Source: DATHWB01 sp035544575
GTDB taxonomy: Bacteria; Actinomycetota; Acidimicrobiia; Spongiisociales; ZC4RG35
Assembly (NCBI GenBank): GCA_035544575.1
Contig: DATKEC010000044.1
Span: forward strand, 1-64,000
Direction: 5' to 3'
Length of the DNA: 64,000 bases
Shown: positions 33,143 through 42,251 of the stretch, one piece after another
How the letters are laid out: each line of letters opens with the position of its first letter
Position numbering within the stretch: position 1 is the stretch's first letter
Translations under genes and position numbers: made by a program
Notes under the pieces: generated by a model
What the model saw: only the letters and a program-made list of their open reading frames with translations
Told to the model about the DNA's origin: nothing
Database searches by the model: none

Positions 33143-34531
33143 TCAGATGGTCGAGGCGCTGCCGAAGGACACGACGAATCCGCTTTGGGCTTTCGTCGGC
33201 TCGGCACAGCAGAACCACGATTCGGTGAGTCCGGGACGGCCGCGTGTCACCGACGCCGGGCGCTCGACCTGACGCCGGTCGCCACCAGTCATCTCGACGG
33301 CGTCCGCCCACATCTCGACCAGCGTGTCCACCGGATCCTCACCCGCCTCGGCGGCGAATTCGGCACGCTCGGCCAGCCGGCGCTGAAGGACATCGGACTC
33401 CGGATGAAGCGACTTCCAGGGATACGAGAGAAGAATCTCGTCGTAGGGACCCACCACACCGGACACCTCGTCGAGCGCGAGCATGAGCGAGTGGCGCGGG
33501 ATCAGCAGGCGAATGGAGAGCTGGACAGGGTCAGTCGAACCGAGGAGGTCGTGGCCGGCCAGGAACTCGAAGATGCCAACCAGATCCGCGGGACGAGTCC
33601 AAGGCACGAAGGGCATCCAGGACGGGTGGACATCGATGCCGTGTTCCCGGGCTCGGCTTACGACGACCGCCATGTCCGCAGCAGTGTGGCCCTTGTCGAG
33701 CAACGCGAGAGTCCGATCGTCGGTCGTCTCGAACGCAGAGACCACGAAGAGCGTCCCGGCGGCAGCGAGGCGGCCCAGCAAGTCGTCATGGCCCCGCAGG
33801 TGCTCGACCTTGATCGTGAGGTCGTGGGTGAGTTCCGGATGGCGGCGGTGGACCTCTTCCAGCACGTCGAGTGCGTGGCGGGGTCCGTTGAGGAAGTCGG
33901 GGTCGCCCCAGGTGATGTGACGCGCCCCCATCTCCACCTGGGCATCGACGTCAGACACGACGACATCACGCGCGACCACCCGGTACCGGCCGTCGTAGAC
34001 CGCCGGGATGGGACAGTGACGACAGCGATGCCGGCAGCCGTGTGACGCCTCGACATATCCGGCAAGACGCTCTTCCTCCCCGATCCGCAAACGTCCGTAC
34101 CGCGCGAGTGCAGGGAGAGCCCGCCGGGCTGGAACATTGAACGAACCGTTGGCGAGCGATATCCGGGTCCCCACCGGGGGCATCCCGGCATCGACCCACG
34201 ACACCAGATCAGGCTCGTACTCACCGACGAACCGAGCGGCGACTCCGTCCTGTGTTCCCTCGCCCGCATAGAGCCCGTAGAGGGCGACGGGAACGACGGG
34301 ATCGACTTCGCGTACGGCTGTGACCACGTCCTGGGCGAGGCGGCTGGCGGTGTGCATCGGCACCGAGATCGCGATGGCGTCATGGCCGACGAGCGCGTCT
34401 TCGGGCATCGAGTCGACAGCAGTGTCGAGGACCGACACGTCGTGACCGCCGGCTTCGAGTGCGGCCGCCGGCGAGGCGACACCGATGGGTTGGTGCCCGA
34501 GTTCATAGGTTGAGATCAGCAGCACGCGCAC
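33143..34531 (-). CDS. B12-binding-type radical SAM protein with CCAEP tail
   Basis: The 462-residue protein starts VRVLLISTYELGHQPIGVAS, the cobalamin-binding-like N-terminal half. The radical SAM cluster motif is EASHGCRHRCRHCPIPAVYD (C-x3-C-x2-C) near residue 166. The C-terminus carries LTESWFCCAEPTKAQSG, matching the CUAEP/CCAEP-tail radical SAM family, in which some members have selenocysteine at the second position. Here both codons are cysteine (TGC TGT). Reaction and substrate unknown. It is read divergently from an alpha/beta hydrolase. Confidence 0.85.
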   Translation of the reverse strand: MRVLLISTYELGHQPIGVASPAAALEAGGHDVSVLDTAVDSMPEDALVGHDAIAISVPMHTASRLAQDVVTAVREVDPVVPVALYGLYAGEGTQDGVAARFVGEYEPDLVSWVDAGMPPVGTRISLANGSFNVPARRALPALARYGRLRIGEEERLAGYVEASHGCRHRCRHCPIPAVYDGRYRVVARDVVVSDVDAQVEMGARHITWGDPDFLNGPRHALDVLEEVHRRHPELTHDLTIKVEHLRGHDDLLGRLAAAGTLFVVSAFETTDDRTLALLDKGHTAADMAVVVSRAREHGIDVHPSWMPFVPWTRPADLVGIFEFLAGHDLLGSTDPVQLSIRLLIPRHSLMLALDEVSGVVGPYDEILLSYPWKSLHPESDVLQRRLAERAEFAAEAGEDPVDTLVEMWADAVEMTGGDRRQVERPASVTRGRPGLTESWFCCAEPTKAQSGFVVSFGSASTI

Positions 34532-34559
34532 CCGGTGACTCTACGGCTGCCATGGCGTT

Positions 34560-34565
34560 TACCGT
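34560..34565 (+). promoter_or_regulatory. -10 hexamer (TACCGT), leaderless promoter of the hydrolase
   Basis: TACCGT ends 7 nt before the ATG at 34573. It lies inside the longer frame opened by ATG 34552, so 34573 is the favoured start. Confidence 0.4.
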
Positions 34566-34572
34566 GCTGGCG

Positions 34573-35457
34573 ATGCATCGGCGCTATGAGATTCTGCAGG
34601 GGACTCCGATCACGATCGAAGACCACGGCGGCGAGGGTCAGCCCATCGTGGCCATTCACGGGCTGGGCGGATCGGCAGGCAACTGGTCGCTCGTGGGTCC
34701 ACGGCTGGCCGAGGTGGGCCGCATGCTGGCACTCGACCTTCCCGGTCACGGCCGGTCCGGTCCGGCGCCGAGCCACGACCTCGAGGCCCACACTCGTACG
34801 GTGGTCGACGCCATCGAACTCCACGGGTTCCGCCGGGTGATCCTCGTCGCCAACTCCATGGGCGGTCTCGTGGCGAAGTTGGTGGTGGCAACCCGGCCTG
34901 ACCTGGTGGGCGCACTCGTGCTCCTCGCTCCAGCCACGCCACTTCCCACCATCGTTGTCCCATCGAATCCCGCGGTCGCAGCCCGGCTCGCCGTTCAGTC
35001 GTTGCCCGGGATAGGGCCCCTCGCGACGGCCGCCATCAGGGCCCGTTTCACGCCGCGGGGCCAGGTCGAAGAGACACTTCGAATTGTCATGCACGACCCG
35101 ACGCGCTTGCCCGCAGATGCTTTCGAACGAGCGGTCGAACTGGTTCGGCTCCGACGGACGATGCCATGGGCGAGTCGCGCCTTCGCCGAATCGGTGGCAT
35201 CCGTCAGGCGGACCCTCATCCGCCGCTCGACGTATTACGGCATCCTGGACGCAGTCTCCGTACCCACGACGATGATTTTCGGCTCCGAGGACCAGGTGGT
35301 CTCGCCGGTGGCGCTGAGATGGCTCGCTGGCCGGCAGAAGACTTGGCGGTCGATCGAGCTGGCAGAGACAGGTCACACGCCGATGTACGAGCGCCCCGAC
35401 ATCGTCGTCCGCGAGGTGGCTCGGGCCGTGGAGGCATTCGCGGCGCGTCCCGGCTGA
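34573..35457 (+). CDS. Alpha/beta hydrolase
   Basis: The roughly 294-residue protein reads MHRRYEILQGTPITIEDHGG. It has an oxyanion-hole HGLGGSAGNW, DLPGHGRSGP, nucleophile ANSMGGLVAKLVV (Ser), the acid in FGSEDQVV and His in AETGHTPMYERP. The nucleophile elbow is A-N-S-M-G instead of the commoner G-x-S-x-G. An in-frame ATG 21 nt upstream would lengthen it slightly. Divergent from the CCAEP-tail radical SAM gene; the substrate is unknown. Confidence 0.85.
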   Translation: MHRRYEILQGTPITIEDHGGEGQPIVAIHGLGGSAGNWSLVGPRLAEVGRMLALDLPGHGRSGPAPSHDLEAHTRTVVDAIELHGFRRVILVANSMGGLVAKLVVATRPDLVGALVLLAPATPLPTIVVPSNPAVAARLAVQSLPGIGPLATAAIRARFTPRGQVEETLRIVMHDPTRLPADAFERAVELVRLRRTMPWASRAFAESVASVRRTLIRRSTYYGILDAVSVPTTMIFGSEDQVVSPVALRWLAGRQKTWRSIELAETGHTPMYERPDIVVREVARAVEAFAARPG

Positions 35458-35468
35458 ACGTCCCGAAC

Positions 35469-35496
35469 ACCCCAGAGGAAGGGGGGACTCCGGGGT
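35469..35496 (+). terminator. Weak hairpin downstream of the hydrolase
   Basis: An ACCCCAGAG/CTCCGGGGT inverted repeat with one mismatch and a 10-nt loop lies just after the hydrolase stop. It lacks a T tract, so termination would be weak or factor-dependent. Confidence 0.3.
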
Positions 35497-35569
35497 GCTC
35501 GGTCATGAGACCCGTCGGCGGCGCCACATCCGGCATAAGGGGCCCGGGCTCGGTATCTGCCAGCGTGGG

Positions 35570-35575
35570 TAGGCT
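35570..35575 (+). promoter_or_regulatory. -10 hexamer (TAGGCT), leaderless promoter of aceE
   Basis: TAGGCT ends 7 nt before the ATG at 35583; no ribosome site intervenes. Confidence 0.5.
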
Positions 35576-35582
35576 CAATCCC

Positions 35583-38297
35583 ATGGACCGCCAGCCCAAT
35601 CTCACCTACATCGACGGCTTCGTCCACCAACTCCACGACTCCGACCCGGCAGAGACCCAGGAGTGGATCGACTCCCTCGACGCCGTCGTCGCACACGAAG
35701 GGGACGTGCGCGGCCGCTTTCTGATGGCAAAACTGTTGGAACGCGCCCATCAGCGCGCCCTCGGGGTTCCTGGCTCGATCTCGACGCCGTACATCAACAC
35801 CATCCCCGTCGAGGAAGAACCCGAATACCCGGGCGACGAGTGGCTCGAGAAGCGGATCCGGCGGTTCATCCGATGGAACGCGGCCGTCATGGTGATCAAG
35901 GCCAACCACAAGGCCAAGGGCATCGGCGGCCATCTCTCGACGTTTGCCTCGTCGGCTCTGTTGTACGAGGTCGGCTTCAACCACTTCTTCCGGGGGAAGG
36001 CAGACGGAACTCCGGGCGACGCGGTCTACATCCAGGGCCATGCCGCACCTGGCATCTATGCCAGGGCGTTCCTCGAAGGCCGGCTGGACGAGAACCAGCT
36101 CGACAACTTCCGCACCGAGGTCGGAACCCCCGGGCTCTCTTCGTATCCACACCCCCGGCTGATGCCCGAGTTCTGGGAGTACCCCACCGTCTCGATGGGG
36201 CTCGGACCCATCAACTCGCTGTACCAGGCCCGGTTCAACAAGTACCTGCACAACCGGGGCATCGACGACACATCGGACTCCCGGGTGTGGTGTTTCATCG
36301 GCGACGGCGAAGTCGACGAGCCCGAGAGCCTGGGCAGCATCTCGCTCGCTCCCCGCGAAGGTCTCGACAACCTGACCTGGGTGATCAACTGCAACCTGCA
36401 GCGTCTGGACGGCCCGGTGCGTGGAAACGGCAAGATCATCCAGGAGCTCGAGGCCATCTTCCGCGGCGCCGGATGGAACGTGATCAAGGTCATCTGGGGA
36501 GCCAACTGGGATCCGATCCTCGACGCCGACCACGACGGAGCGCTCATCGAAGTGATGAACAGCACCGTCGACGGTGAGTATCAGCGGTACAAGGCCGAGA
36601 ACGGCGCCTATGTTCGCCAGCACTTCTTCGGCAAGGATCCCCGCGCTCTGGCCCTCGTCGAACATCTCACCGACGACGAGATCTGGGACCTGCGTCGCGG
36701 CGGCCACGACGCCGGCAAGGTGTTCGCGGCCTACCAGGCCGCCACCTCCCTCAGCGGCGCCCCCACCGTCATCCTGGCCAAGACCATCAAGGGCTGGACC
36801 CTGGGCCCGGACGTCGAGGGCCGCAACGCCACGCATCAGATCAAGGAACTGACGAACAAGCAGTTGATGGAGATGCGGGCCCGGCTCCATCTCGAGGACG
36901 AGATCCCCGAGGAATCACTCCAGGGAGACCACGACCCGCCCTACTTCCGACCCGAGCCCGGCACCCCCGAACACGACTACCTCATGGAACGGCGTTCGGT
37001 CCTCAACGGCCCCCTCCCCTCGAGGACATTGCCGATTCGGGTGCCACTCGACCTCCCCAAGCCGGAGGTCTTCACCGAGATCTATCAGGGATCAGGCAAG
37101 GCAGAGGCGTCCACCACCACGGCTTTCACGCGCCTTCTCCGCAACATGGCTCGTGCGGAGAACTTCGGACCGAAGGTGGTTCCGATCGTTCCCGACGAGG
37201 CGCGCACCTTCGGCATGGACTCCCTCTTTCGCGAGCTGAAGATCTATGCCTCCCAGGGGCAGCTGTACGAATCCGTCGACGCCGCGATGCTGCTCGCCTA
37301 CGTGGAAGCCAAGGACGGCCAGATCCTCGAAGAAGGCATCACCGAAGCCGGTTCAACCGCCTCCTGGCTGGCGGCCGCCACGTCGTACGCGACGCGCGGA
37401 GTGCCCCTCGTGCCCTTCTACATCTACTACTCGATGTTCGGATGGCAGCGTGTCGGAGATCTGCTGTGGGCGGCTGCAGACGCCCGAGCCCGCGGCTTTC
37501 TCATCGGGGCCACCGCCGGACGCACGACCTTGCAGGGCGAGGGGCTCCAACACCAGGACGGCCACTCGCTCATCTTGTCGTCGGTCGTCCCGGTCTGCCG
37601 AGCCTATGACCCGGCCTTCGCCTACGAGATGGGTGTCGTCATCGAAGACGGTATCCAGCGCATGTACGGGGACTCCGAGGACGTCTACTACTACATCACG
37701 GCGTACAACGAGAACTACGTGCAGCCGCCCAAACCGGTGGACGTCGACCAGGGAATCCTCGACGGCCTCTACCGGTTCGCACCGGCCCCGGAGTCTCGCA
37801 CTTCGGATGCAGCCGTCCTGTTCTCAGGTACGGCCCATCTGGCCGCCCGCGAGGCCCAGGGGATCCTCTCGGACGACTACGGCATCGGTGTCGAACTCTG
37901 GTCGGCGACGTCGTACAAGGCACTCAGGGAGGAGGCGATGGCGACCGAGCGATGGAACCTTCTCAACCCCACCGAGGAGCCGCGAGTCCCGATGGTCACG
38001 TCGCTCTTGTCGAAGATCGAAGGTCCGAAGATCGCCGTGACCGACTTCATGCGAATCGTTCCGGACCAGGTGGGTCGATGGGTGCCCGGGGACTATGTGA
38101 TCCTCGGGACCGACGGATTTGGCCGGTCGGACACCCGGGTCGAGCTGCGCAGGTTCTTCGAGACCGACGCCGCCCACGTCACCTACGCCGTGCTGTCCGG
38201 GCTGGCGCGGAGCGGACGGGTCGATGCGGCCACGGTCACATCCGCTGCCGAACGCTTCGACATAGCCACGGACTCGTCGCCACCGTGGACCCGCTGA
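35583..38297 (+). CDS. aceE: Pyruvate dehydrogenase E1 component, homodimeric
   Basis: The 904-residue protein is the single-chain E1 that decarboxylates pyruvate with thiamine diphosphate and acylates E2 lipoyl groups. Seen are GIGGHLSTFASSALLYEVGF near the N-terminus and the ThDP motif CFIGDGEVDEPESLGSI near 239 ending in NCNLQRLDGPVRGNGK. The mid-domain has YIYYSMFGWQRVGDLLWAAAD. Length equals the E. coli enzyme class. E2 and E3 are not adjacent. In actinomycetes AceE joins a mixed pyruvate/oxoglutarate complex; that is family knowledge. Confidence 0.95.
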   Translation: MDRQPNLTYIDGFVHQLHDSDPAETQEWIDSLDAVVAHEGDVRGRFLMAKLLERAHQRALGVPGSISTPYINTIPVEEEPEYPGDEWLEKRIRRFIRWNAAVMVIKANHKAKGIGGHLSTFASSALLYEVGFNHFFRGKADGTPGDAVYIQGHAAPGIYARAFLEGRLDENQLDNFRTEVGTPGLSSYPHPRLMPEFWEYPTVSMGLGPINSLYQARFNKYLHNRGIDDTSDSRVWCFIGDGEVDEPESLGSISLAPREGLDNLTWVINCNLQRLDGPVRGNGKIIQELEAIFRGAGWNVIKVIWGANWDPILDADHDGALIEVMNSTVDGEYQRYKAENGAYVRQHFFGKDPRALALVEHLTDDEIWDLRRGGHDAGKVFAAYQAATSLSGAPTVILAKTIKGWTLGPDVEGRNATHQIKELTNKQLMEMRARLHLEDEIPEESLQGDHDPPYFRPEPGTPEHDYLMERRSVLNGPLPSRTLPIRVPLDLPKPEVFTEIYQGSGKAEASTTTAFTRLLRNMARAENFGPKVVPIVPDEARTFGMDSLFRELKIYASQGQLYESVDAAMLLAYVEAKDGQILEEGITEAGSTASWLAAATSYATRGVPLVPFYIYYSMFGWQRVGDLLWAAADARARGFLIGATAGRTTLQGEGLQHQDGHSLILSSVVPVCRAYDPAFAYEMGVVIEDGIQRMYGDSEDVYYYITAYNENYVQPPKPVDVDQGILDGLYRFAPAPESRTSDAAVLFSGTAHLAAREAQGILSDDYGIGVELWSATSYKALREEAMATERWNLLNPTEEPRVPMVTSLLSKIEGPKIAVTDFMRIVPDQVGRWVPGDYVILGTDGFGRSDTRVELRRFFETDAAHVTYAVLSGLARSGRVDAATVTSAAERFDIATDSSPPWTR

Positions 38298-38409
38298 TTC
38301 CGGGCAACTCGCTGAGGCTCGAGACCCAGTTGAGCGCCTGACCGTCGAAATCCCTTGGTCGAACCCTTCGACGCGCCGATAGAGCGCTGTACACGAAGGA
38401 GCGACCTGG

Positions 38410-40533
38410 ATGGAGTCCCGCCCTCCACACAGCGAGGACCGGTGGCGATCGCGGCGGCTCGCGGCTGGGCTGCTGCGCGCGCTCATACTCCTCGTCCCGA
38501 TCGGCGCCGGCTTCGGCGTGGGCTGGATGGTTGCCTCCGCGCTCCCCTCACCGACGACTTCCACTGACGTCGCGTTCTGGTGGATTGCCATCGTCGCCGT
38601 CTCCACTGTCAGCGCGACGGCGGTCGACCGCCTGGCGCGACAACTCCTCCCCCTCGCTGCACTCCTCCAGATGACGATGCTCTTCCCCGACGCTGCCCCG
38701 TCCCGGCTGCGGACTGCCCGGAGGGCCGGCAACGTCTCGGAACTGCGCAAGCGAATCGTCGAGGCGGGCAGGGAGGGGGCGAACAGCGACATCGGGGAGA
38801 TGGCCGAGATGGTGCTCTCGCTTTCGACTGCGCTCACGAACCACGATCGCAGGACACGGGGCCATTCGGAGCGGACCCGTGTCTATACCGACCTGATCGC
38901 CGAGGAGATGGGGCTCGCCGAACCCGACCGGGATCGTCTGCGCTGGGCCGCTCTCCTCCACGACGTCGGCAAGCTCGAGGTCCCGGCGGAGATCCTCAAC
39001 AAGGACTCGGCGCTCGACGACGCCGAATGGGCAGTCGTCAAAGAGCACCCTGTGCACGGGATGAGACTCGTCGCCCCGCTGGTGCCGTGGCTCGGTGGGT
39101 GGGCCAGGACGATCGAACACCATCACGAGCGCTACGACGGCACCGGCTATCCCCATGGCCTGGCGGGCGACGCGATCTGTCTCGGGGCGCGAATCGTGAC
39201 CGTTGCCGACGCCTACGACGTCATGACGAGCGGACGGTCGTACAAGACGGCAATGACCCCGGCTGCGGCCAGGGCCGAGATCGCCAGCATGGCCGGAGTG
39301 CAATTCGATCCGGTCGTGGCTCGCGCTCTCATGAACGTCTCGCTGGGCAAGCTTCGGTGGTCGGCAGGACCTCTTGCCGCGATGGCCCAGATTCCCTTCA
39401 TCCGGGGGCTCCCGCAGATCGGGCGCGATCTGGCGATGGTTCTCACCACGTCGGCGGTGCTGACGACCGGCTTCGTGTCAGGCGTGATCGCCACACCCGA
39501 CGGGATGCGGACGACGCCCACCGAGCTCATCGAGGTGCTGGTGGCCGGCGACGCAATCCAACAATCCGTCATCCCGGCGCCGCGCAACGACTCCTTCCCG
39601 GTGGCAGCCGAAGCTCCGTGGCCCGGTGACGCGCTGGCGCTGACCGACGACGCAGGCATTCCGCCGGCCGACCCCGAGATGATCGAATCCACCACGGCAT
39701 CGACCGCCCCCTCTCCACCCACCGCCCGCAACGACGTCGCAACAACCGACGAGGACACCCCGGTGACGATTGCGGTCCTGGCCAACGACGACGACCCGGA
39801 CGACGATCTGGATCCGACGAGCCTCGCCATCGTGACGGGCCCGGCCAACGGCAGCGCGGTGGTCTCGGGCTCGTCGATCCGATACACACCCGACCGCGAC
39901 TTCAACGGCTCGGACTCGCTCAACTATCGAATCTGTGACACCGGCGGACGTTGTGCCAGCGCCACCGTCTCCATCACGGTCGTGGCCATCAACGACCCGC
40001 CCCTCGCCCCCGCCGGTTCCGCCGCCACCGATGCGGGAGTGGCGATCTCGGTACCTCTCGGGTACTCGGATCCCGACGGCGACACGCTCACTTGCACGTT
40101 GGCTGCCTCACCCAGTGTCGGCGCCGCCACCGTGCCGGCGAACTGCGACCCCCTGCTGTATTCACCGCCCACCACGTTCGGCGGCGGCGTCACCGTGACG
40201 ATTCAGGTCTCGGACGGAACAGTCGCCGTCACCGGCACCGTCACCATCACGGTGACCGCCGTAGCATCGGTGACGGCCACGGACGACAGCGCTTCGGTGC
40301 GACCCAATGACAGCGTCAACCTGTCGCTGACCGCCAACGACACCGGACCCATCGATCCGACCACGCTGCAGGTCGGCGGTGCCTCGGGGGGCACCGTCAC
40401 CGTTCTCGGCAGTTCGGGGCGTGTCCGCTTCGACGCCGCACCCGGGTTCACCGGCACCGCCACCTTCTCCTACACGATCTGCGGCACAGACGGCACATGC
40501 GCCAACGCCCTCGTCACCATCGAAGTGGGCTGA
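38410..40533 (+). CDS. Membrane HD-GYP domain protein with extracellular Ig/cadherin-like repeats
   Basis: The 707-residue protein has two N-terminal membrane helices (about 20-45 and 55-75). A cytosolic HD-GYP phosphohydrolase domain follows: HSERTRVYTDLIAEEMGL, LLHDVGKLEVPAEI (HD near 183) and HHERYDGTGYPHGLAGD (GYP near 248). A third helix lies near 340-360. About 280 exported residues then hold three cadherin-like/Ig repeats, such as EDTPVTIAVLANDDDPDDDL and INDPPLAPAGSAATDAG. HD-GYP domains hydrolyse cyclic di-GMP. This combination is unusual. ATG follows AAGGAG. Confidence 0.85.
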   Translation: MESRPPHSEDRWRSRRLAAGLLRALILLVPIGAGFGVGWMVASALPSPTTSTDVAFWWIAIVAVSTVSATAVDRLARQLLPLAALLQMTMLFPDAAPSRLRTARRAGNVSELRKRIVEAGREGANSDIGEMAEMVLSLSTALTNHDRRTRGHSERTRVYTDLIAEEMGLAEPDRDRLRWAALLHDVGKLEVPAEILNKDSALDDAEWAVVKEHPVHGMRLVAPLVPWLGGWARTIEHHHERYDGTGYPHGLAGDAICLGARIVTVADAYDVMTSGRSYKTAMTPAAARAEIASMAGVQFDPVVARALMNVSLGKLRWSAGPLAAMAQIPFIRGLPQIGRDLAMVLTTSAVLTTGFVSGVIATPDGMRTTPTELIEVLVAGDAIQQSVIPAPRNDSFPVAAEAPWPGDALALTDDAGIPPADPEMIESTTASTAPSPPTARNDVATTDEDTPVTIAVLANDDDPDDDLDPTSLAIVTGPANGSAVVSGSSIRYTPDRDFNGSDSLNYRICDTGGRCASATVSITVVAINDPPLAPAGSAATDAGVAISVPLGYSDPDGDTLTCTLAASPSVGAATVPANCDPLLYSPPTTFGGGVTVTIQVSDGTVAVTGTVTITVTAVASVTATDDSASVRPNDSVNLSLTANDTGPIDPTTLQVGGASGGTVTVLGSSGRVRFDAAPGFTGTATFSYTICGTDGTCANALVTIEVG

Positions 40534-40575
40534 CGCCCGGAGTACCGGCGTGCCGTCGTTCGAACGACGGACCTC

Positions 40576-41127
40576 TCATGTACGCCGCAACAGCCTCTTC
40601 ACCCAAGCGATCAGGGATTCCAGGAACAGTGTGAAGCCTTTGACGTCGGCCGCCCTGACCTCTGCCGCTTCCTCAGGGGTCGCGGCGGCCAACTTGGCCT
40701 CGACACAGCTGACGAAGTCGCCGATGAGCCGGTTGGACATCTCGCTGATGAGACCCGTGCGGCCAAACTGGGCCGCGGCGCCGGACAACGTGACATCGGC
40801 GTCGATCTGGACCTTGGTCCCTCCGTCCGCCTCCTCGAGTCGGTACTGAACCTTCACCTGGCCCCGGCTCCCGCCTCGGCGGTCTGCACCCTTGCCGTCG
40901 ATCGTGCCCGAACGGCTCGACTCGTCGGGACTCACCGTGGCGTCGCCTTCGAAGTTGGCGGCCATCGGGCCCAGCTTCACCGAAACCTTGCCTGCGTAGC
41001 TCCCGTCGCCTCGATCCTCGGTGAGCTCGGCACCGGGGAGGCACTCCGCCACAGACGGAACATCCTGGAAGAACGCCCAGACGGTGCTCACGGGACTGGC
41101 GACGGTGAATTCGTTCTCTATCTTCAT
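40576..41127 (-). CDS. CoxG/SRPBCC family protein
   Basis: The 183-residue protein starts MKIENEFTVASPVSTVWAFF with DVPSVAECLPGAEL and GKVSVKLGPMAANFEG, typical of CoxG, the carbon monoxide dehydrogenase subunit G family with an SRPBCC fold. A hydrophobic C-terminus (TLFLESLIAWVKRLL) may anchor it to the membrane, as proposed for CoxG. Catalytic CoxL/M/S genes are absent here. Upstream TACTCT at 41159-41164 is a likely -10 with an AAGGAT ribosome site. Confidence 0.9.
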   Translation of the reverse strand: MKIENEFTVASPVSTVWAFFQDVPSVAECLPGAELTEDRGDGSYAGKVSVKLGPMAANFEGDATVSPDESSRSGTIDGKGADRRGGSRGQVKVQYRLEEADGGTKVQIDADVTLSGAAAQFGRTGLISEMSNRLIGDFVSCVEAKLAAATPEEAAEVRAADVKGFTLFLESLIAWVKRLLRRT

Positions 41128-41173
41128 GGATGATCCTTCGCTGGCCTTCGTGCGGCCGAGAGTAGACGCCCCC

Positions 41174-42226
41174 TCACGAGCGGCGCAGGGGCTCGGGCCC
41201 CTTCCGGGTTCGCAGCGAACCGCCTTCTCGGCCCCGGATCACGGCGAGAATCTCGGCCATGACGGACCAGGCGATCTCGATCGGTCCCTCCGCCCCGATG
41301 TCGAGACCAGCCGGCCCGTGAATCTTCGCGAGATCGGCCTCGTGCACTGGGACTCCACGGCGATCGAGATCGGAGAACATCCGCTCCAGCCGCTCGCCAG
41401 GACCGAGCGCCCCGATGTAGGCGACATCGGTCTGCAGAAGAACGGCGAGCGCATCGAGATCCCGGAGATAGTTGTGCGACATGAGTACGACTGCGGTCTT
41501 GGAGTCCGGTCTGACCGCCCGTGCGAGATCGGCCGGCTCGGCGTGGATCAGGTCGTGGGCATCGGGAAAGCGCTCCGCCGTGAGAAACTGACGCCGGTCG
41601 TCGACCACCGCCGTGCGAAACCCCAGCATCGCTCCTTGTGCCACCACGGGAGCGGCGTCGTGGCCGGCTCCGAAGACCACGAGCCGGGGAGGAGCCCCGA
41701 CGACCTCGAAGAGGTGACGAACGCCCTCGATCGTCTCGGCACGGTGCCGGCCCGTTTCGATCGCGGTCAGCGCGGCTGCCGTCACCGCAGACGAGTCGGA
41801 GTCGTTGGCGGTGACGATCCGCCGTCCGCCCGTGTCCGGAACGGGGTGCACGACGCAGTAGGCCTCAGCCGAGGCATGCGCCATGGAATCGACCAGCCGC
41901 GCGGCGGAGCCGGCAGGCTCGACCAGAAGCTCGGTCGCTCCGTTGCACCCGACTCCCCAACCCCAAATCGCTTCGTCGTCGGCGGTCAGGTCGAACTCCA
42001 CCTGCTCGGCCACCCCGGTGGCGATCACCCGCGCGGCAACGTCCCGAAGCTCGGTGTCGAGACAACCGCCTGACACGGTTCCGACAGACGTTCCGTCCAC
42101 CCCCACCAGTTGACGCGCCGCCAGGCCCCGATAGGTCGAACCGCGTACGCCGACGACCGTGGCGAGAGCGAAGGGAGTCGCGGCCGTGGACCAGGCGCGA
42201 ACAGCATCGAGAACCGGGTCGTTCAT
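41174..42226 (-). CDS. XdhC/CoxI-family molybdenum-enzyme maturation protein
   Basis: The 350-residue protein has an N-terminal XdhC_CoxI domain (ATVVGVRGSTYRGLAARQLV, VSGGCLDTELRD). Its C-terminal Rossmann domain has RLVVFGAGHDAAPVV and ends in GAEGPIEIAWSVMAEILAV. XdhC proteins bind and sulfurate molybdenum cofactor before insertion into xanthine dehydrogenase or CO dehydrogenase. ATG 42226 is 7 nt after a TAGGGT -10, which decides it over an in-frame GTG at 42235. CoxG next door supports a molybdenum-hydroxylase role. Confidence 0.9.
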   Translation of the reverse strand: MNDPVLDAVRAWSTAATPFALATVVGVRGSTYRGLAARQLVGVDGTSVGTVSGGCLDTELRDVAARVIATGVAEQVEFDLTADDEAIWGWGVGCNGATELLVEPAGSAARLVDSMAHASAEAYCVVHPVPDTGGRRIVTANDSDSSAVTAAALTAIETGRHRAETIEGVRHLFEVVGAPPRLVVFGAGHDAAPVVAQGAMLGFRTAVVDDRRQFLTAERFPDAHDLIHAEPADLARAVRPDSKTAVVLMSHNYLRDLDALAVLLQTDVAYIGALGPGERLERMFSDLDRRGVPVHEADLAKIHGPAGLDIGAEGPIEIAWSVMAEILAVIRGREGGSLRTRKGPEPLRRS

Positions 42227-42233
42227 CGCCCGC

Positions 42234-42239
42234 ACCCTA
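42234..42239 (-). promoter_or_regulatory. -10 hexamer (TAGGGT), leaderless promoter of xdhC-like gene
   Basis: TAGGGT ends 7 nt before the ATG at 42226. Confidence 0.5.
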
Positions 42240-42251
42240 CCGGTGGGCGAG

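Noticed and set aside
33143..33230. Possible selenocysteine in the radical SAM tail
   Set aside because: The two tail codons are TGC and TGT. There is no in-frame TGA, so this is the cysteine form.
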